A DNA stretch of 29,266 bases, taken from IMG/VR virus record IMGVR_UViG_3300042518_001636, positions 1-29,266 of that record; one strand, given 5' to 3'. Origin of the DNA: a virus. The notes beneath the pieces are model-generated. The model searched no databases. It saw only the letters and a list, made by a program, of their open reading frames with translations, and was not told where the DNA came from. Position 1 is the stretch's first letter; every line of letters starts with the position of its first letter. Positions 28,370 through 29,266 of this stretch are shown piece after piece. The translations under genes and the position numbers were made by a program.

Positions 28370-28555
28370 ATGCCAGCAAAATCAGAAAAACAAAGAAAGT
28401 TCTTCGGAGCTGTGATGGGCGCTAAGAAAGGTCAAAAGGGTGTTTCTGGTGCAGCTAAAGAAGTTGCTAAAGAAATGCCTAAGAAAGAAATTAAGAAGTT
28501 TCTTAAGAAAGAATCACTTACCTTTGACGAGCTTGTTAAATCGGTTCTCAGCTGA
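28370..28555 (+). CDS. Small basic protein, DUF3008-like
   Basis: A 61-residue protein starting MPAKSEKQRKFFGAVMGAKK, the typical opening of DUF3008-type short phage and bacterial proteins, followed by AAKEVAKEMPKKEIKKFLKK. I use the ATG at 28370, not the longer frame from 28313, because the family start is MPAKS and the extension overlaps the divergent gene. The last twelve residues, LTFDELVKSVLS, resemble the N-terminal tag found on other proteins here. It runs 42 nt into the tail of the convergent gene at 28514-28801. Confidence 0.7.
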   Translation: MPAKSEKQRKFFGAVMGAKKGQKGVSGAAKEVAKEMPKKEIKKFLKKESLTFDELVKSVLS

Positions 28556-28801
28556 TTTTAAATCCGAGTAAGTCCACCCGAGAAGTCCCCATTGAGAGGA
28601 ACCAGGGTAGACTTCAGCTGCAGCAATTTTAGATCCGCCAATTTCGTAGCCATTGTGAGATTTGATCTCAACAACTTCGTAGTTTTTTGACCCGTTTTTA
28701 ATTTTATCATTTTGCTGCTCGTAAATTGCAAAATTACCTTTACGGGTAACTTGAGAGTAGTTAAAGCCTTTTTTACTAAATTTAGTTTCTAATTTTTTCA
28801 T
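28514..28801 (-). CDS. 95-aa hypothetical protein under a strong sigma70-like promoter
   Basis: A 95-residue soluble protein. The pattern FSKKGFNYSQVTRKGNFAI, then YEVVEIKSHNGYEIGGSKIA and YPGSSQWGLLGWTYSDLKSA, recurs in a widespread group of small phage proteins with no function known to me. Conserved Trp, Gly and Tyr suggest a compact beta-rich domain. Its ATG coincides almost exactly with the predicted start of transcription from a TTGACT-N17-TATACT promoter, flanked by a repeated palindrome. It is likely an early, strongly expressed and possibly repressed gene. Confidence 0.65.
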   Translation of the reverse strand: MKKLETKFSKKGFNYSQVTRKGNFAIYEQQNDKIKNGSKNYEVVEIKSHNGYEIGGSKIAAAEVYPGSSQWGLLGWTYSDLKSAENRFNKLVKGK

Positions 28802-28807
28802 GATGTC

Positions 28808-28836
28808 AGTATAACAGGAACCCGGTTCTGAGTCAA
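28808..28836 (-). promoter_or_regulatory. sigma70-like promoter TTGACT-N17-TATACT
   Basis: On the minus strand, -35 TTGACT (28836-28831), a 17-nt spacer and -10 TATACT (28813-28808). The predicted start coincides with the ATG (28799-28801) of the 95-aa gene. This is the best host-type promoter in the window. The repeat AACCSGGTT lies on both sides of the -35 element. Confidence 0.65.
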
Positions 28837-28850
28837 GAAAAAACCGGGTT
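28819..28850. promoter_or_regulatory. Two AACCSGGTT palindromes flanking a -35 box (putative operator)
   Basis: AACCCGGTT (28819-28827) and AACCGGGTT (28842-28850). Each is a 9-bp palindrome with a variable centre, and their centres are 23 bp apart. One lies in the promoter spacer, the other upstream of the -35. Together they also form a 10-bp inverted repeat. A dimeric repressor binding two sites is a natural reading. Confidence 0.5.
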
Positions 28851-28873
28851 CATGATGTTCTACTACTTACCGA

Positions 28874-29152
28874 TTAGCGAGCGCGGCGAGTGTTGCGGAT
28901 CTTAGCGAAACGGCCATTGTTATCGCGAACGCTATGAAAGCGTTGGCGAAGAATAGCCGTGTTCGAGCGATCAACAAACCCGAGGAACTCATAGCGGGTA
29001 GTATCGAGATAGTTCTCAACGATGCAAGACTTAACATTCTTAGGCGCATTGGCTGGAATGTAGAAGTTAGCGATTTCGTCAAGGCCCATCGTCGTGATGG
29101 TTGTGTTTGTGTTTTTCATGACAGGTTTAATAATAAATGCGGTTTTTAACAT
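28874..29152 (-). CDS. Small protein with C-ending codon usage unlike its neighbours
   Basis: A 92-residue protein that I do not recognize. It ends YEFLGFVDRSNTAILRQRF followed by SVRDNNGRFAKIRNTRR. The start may be ATG 29150-29152 or ATG 29117-29119 (MKNTNTT); neither has a Shine-Dalgarno site. Its codons are strikingly different from the rest of the window: AAC, ATC, TTC, TAC and CGC dominate, and the stretch is close to 50% G+C by eye. That could mean very high expression or recent acquisition. Two overlapping frames (28867-29082 minus and 28934-29149 plus) are judged shadows. It follows the partial gene at the right edge by 12 nt. Confidence 0.6.
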   Translation of the reverse strand: MLKTAFIIKPVMKNTNTTITTMGLDEIANFYIPANAPKNVKSCIVENYLDTTRYEFLGFVDRSNTAILRQRFHSVRDNNGRFAKIRNTRRAR

Positions 29153-29164
29153 TTCAACTATTTT

Positions 29165-29266
29165 TTAAAAGAATCCCATTCTTTTTTCCTCGACCAGCTC
29201 CTTAGTAGTAAGAGTATCAGGTTCCTGAGTGTTGAATATTTCTGCTAGAGACATTGGTTCTTTAGC
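29165..29266 (-). CDS. C-terminal end of a gene cut by the window edge
   Basis: An open frame of 33 residues continues off the right edge and stops at TAA (29165-29167). The visible part contains MSLAEIFNTQEPDTLTTKEL and ends EEKRMGFF. It is charged, probably helical, and unrecognized. An internal ATG could start a 29-residue peptide, but a longer gene running off the window is more likely. The next gene begins 12 nt downstream on the same strand, so they may share a transcript. Confidence 0.5.
   Translation of the reverse strand, partial: AKEPMSLAEIFNTQEPDTLTTKELVEEKRMGFF

Noticed and set aside
28818-28851. 10-bp inverted repeat as an intrinsic terminator
   Set aside because: No T-run follows the stem on either strand, the loop is 14 nt, and the repeat coincides with a promoter, so an operator is the better reading.
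28867-29082. Minus-strand open frame of 71 residues in another frame
   Set aside because: Composition rich in Ser, Leu and Ala with no domain-like pattern; shadow of the 92-residue gene.
28934-29149. Plus-strand open frame of 71 residues
   Set aside because: It overlaps the minus-strand gene completely. The minus-strand frame has the coherent C-ending codon pattern and fits the direction of its neighbours.

Overview
The window looks like about 29 kb from an A+T-rich (roughly one third G+C by eye), marine-type T4-like myovirus. The evidence is a run of T4 core homologues: UvsY (17103-17522), UvsW (15652-17097), the late sigma factor gp55 (15058-15621), the SbcD-type nuclease subunit gp47 (13997-15058) and a gp61-like primase (25203-26207). 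Around these are genes typical of marine T4-like phages: QueD- and QueE-like enzymes, an SegE-like GIY-YIG protein, a PD-(D/E)XK nuclease and short tagged virion-type proteins. I saw no tRNA, CRISPR array, insertion sequence or rRNA. Coding density is very high and no gene-free stretch exceeds 300 bases.

Layout. (1) 52-14007, minus strand: a polarized, translationally coupled island of about 17 genes. It holds about a dozen glycosyltransferases of several folds, an SDR nucleotide-sugar epimerase/decarboxylase, a short nucleotide-sugar dehydrogenase and a methyltransferase, and it is interrupted by a LAGLIDADG homing endonuclease between two paralogous GT2 genes. It lies directly after gp47, where T4 has gene 46. 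No flippase, polymerase or transmembrane segment was seen in it, so the acceptor is probably cytoplasmic (DNA, virion protein or a host precursor). (2) 13997-17522, minus strand: recombination and late-transcription genes. (3) 17580-22066, plus strand: small virion-like proteins, a zinc-module protein, a Dps-like protein, a protein with a KxDG ligase-like motif, and an HxGH nucleotidyltransferase. (4) 22094-24417, plus strand: a probable early operon with hypothetical gene, queD-like, TM protein, queE and NadR-type kinase. (5) 24445-29266: two more tagged proteins, primase, another tagged protein, a membrane protein, PD-(D/E)XK nuclease, Cys-cluster protein and small genes at the right edge.

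How it fits together. Eight proteins in the right half share a short N-terminal peptide of the type M-x-x-F-x-x-(F/L)-(L/I)-x-E. It resembles the T4 capsid-targeting sequence that the prohead protease removes. Five of these genes are preceded by a T4-late-like box (CTTAAATA, ATTAAATA or CATAAATA), as expected for gp55-dependent late genes; gp55 is encoded here. In three places the late box lies in the loop of an inverted repeat reaching the start codon. T4 uses this layout to silence early read-through transcripts. Most predicted transcripts, early and late, would begin 1-10 nt before the start codon, so leaderless or near-leaderless mRNA may be common in this phage. The most interesting hypothesis is that the phage packages, and perhaps injects, two nucleotidyl-transfer enzymes (20205-21458 and 21455-22066) with its DNA.
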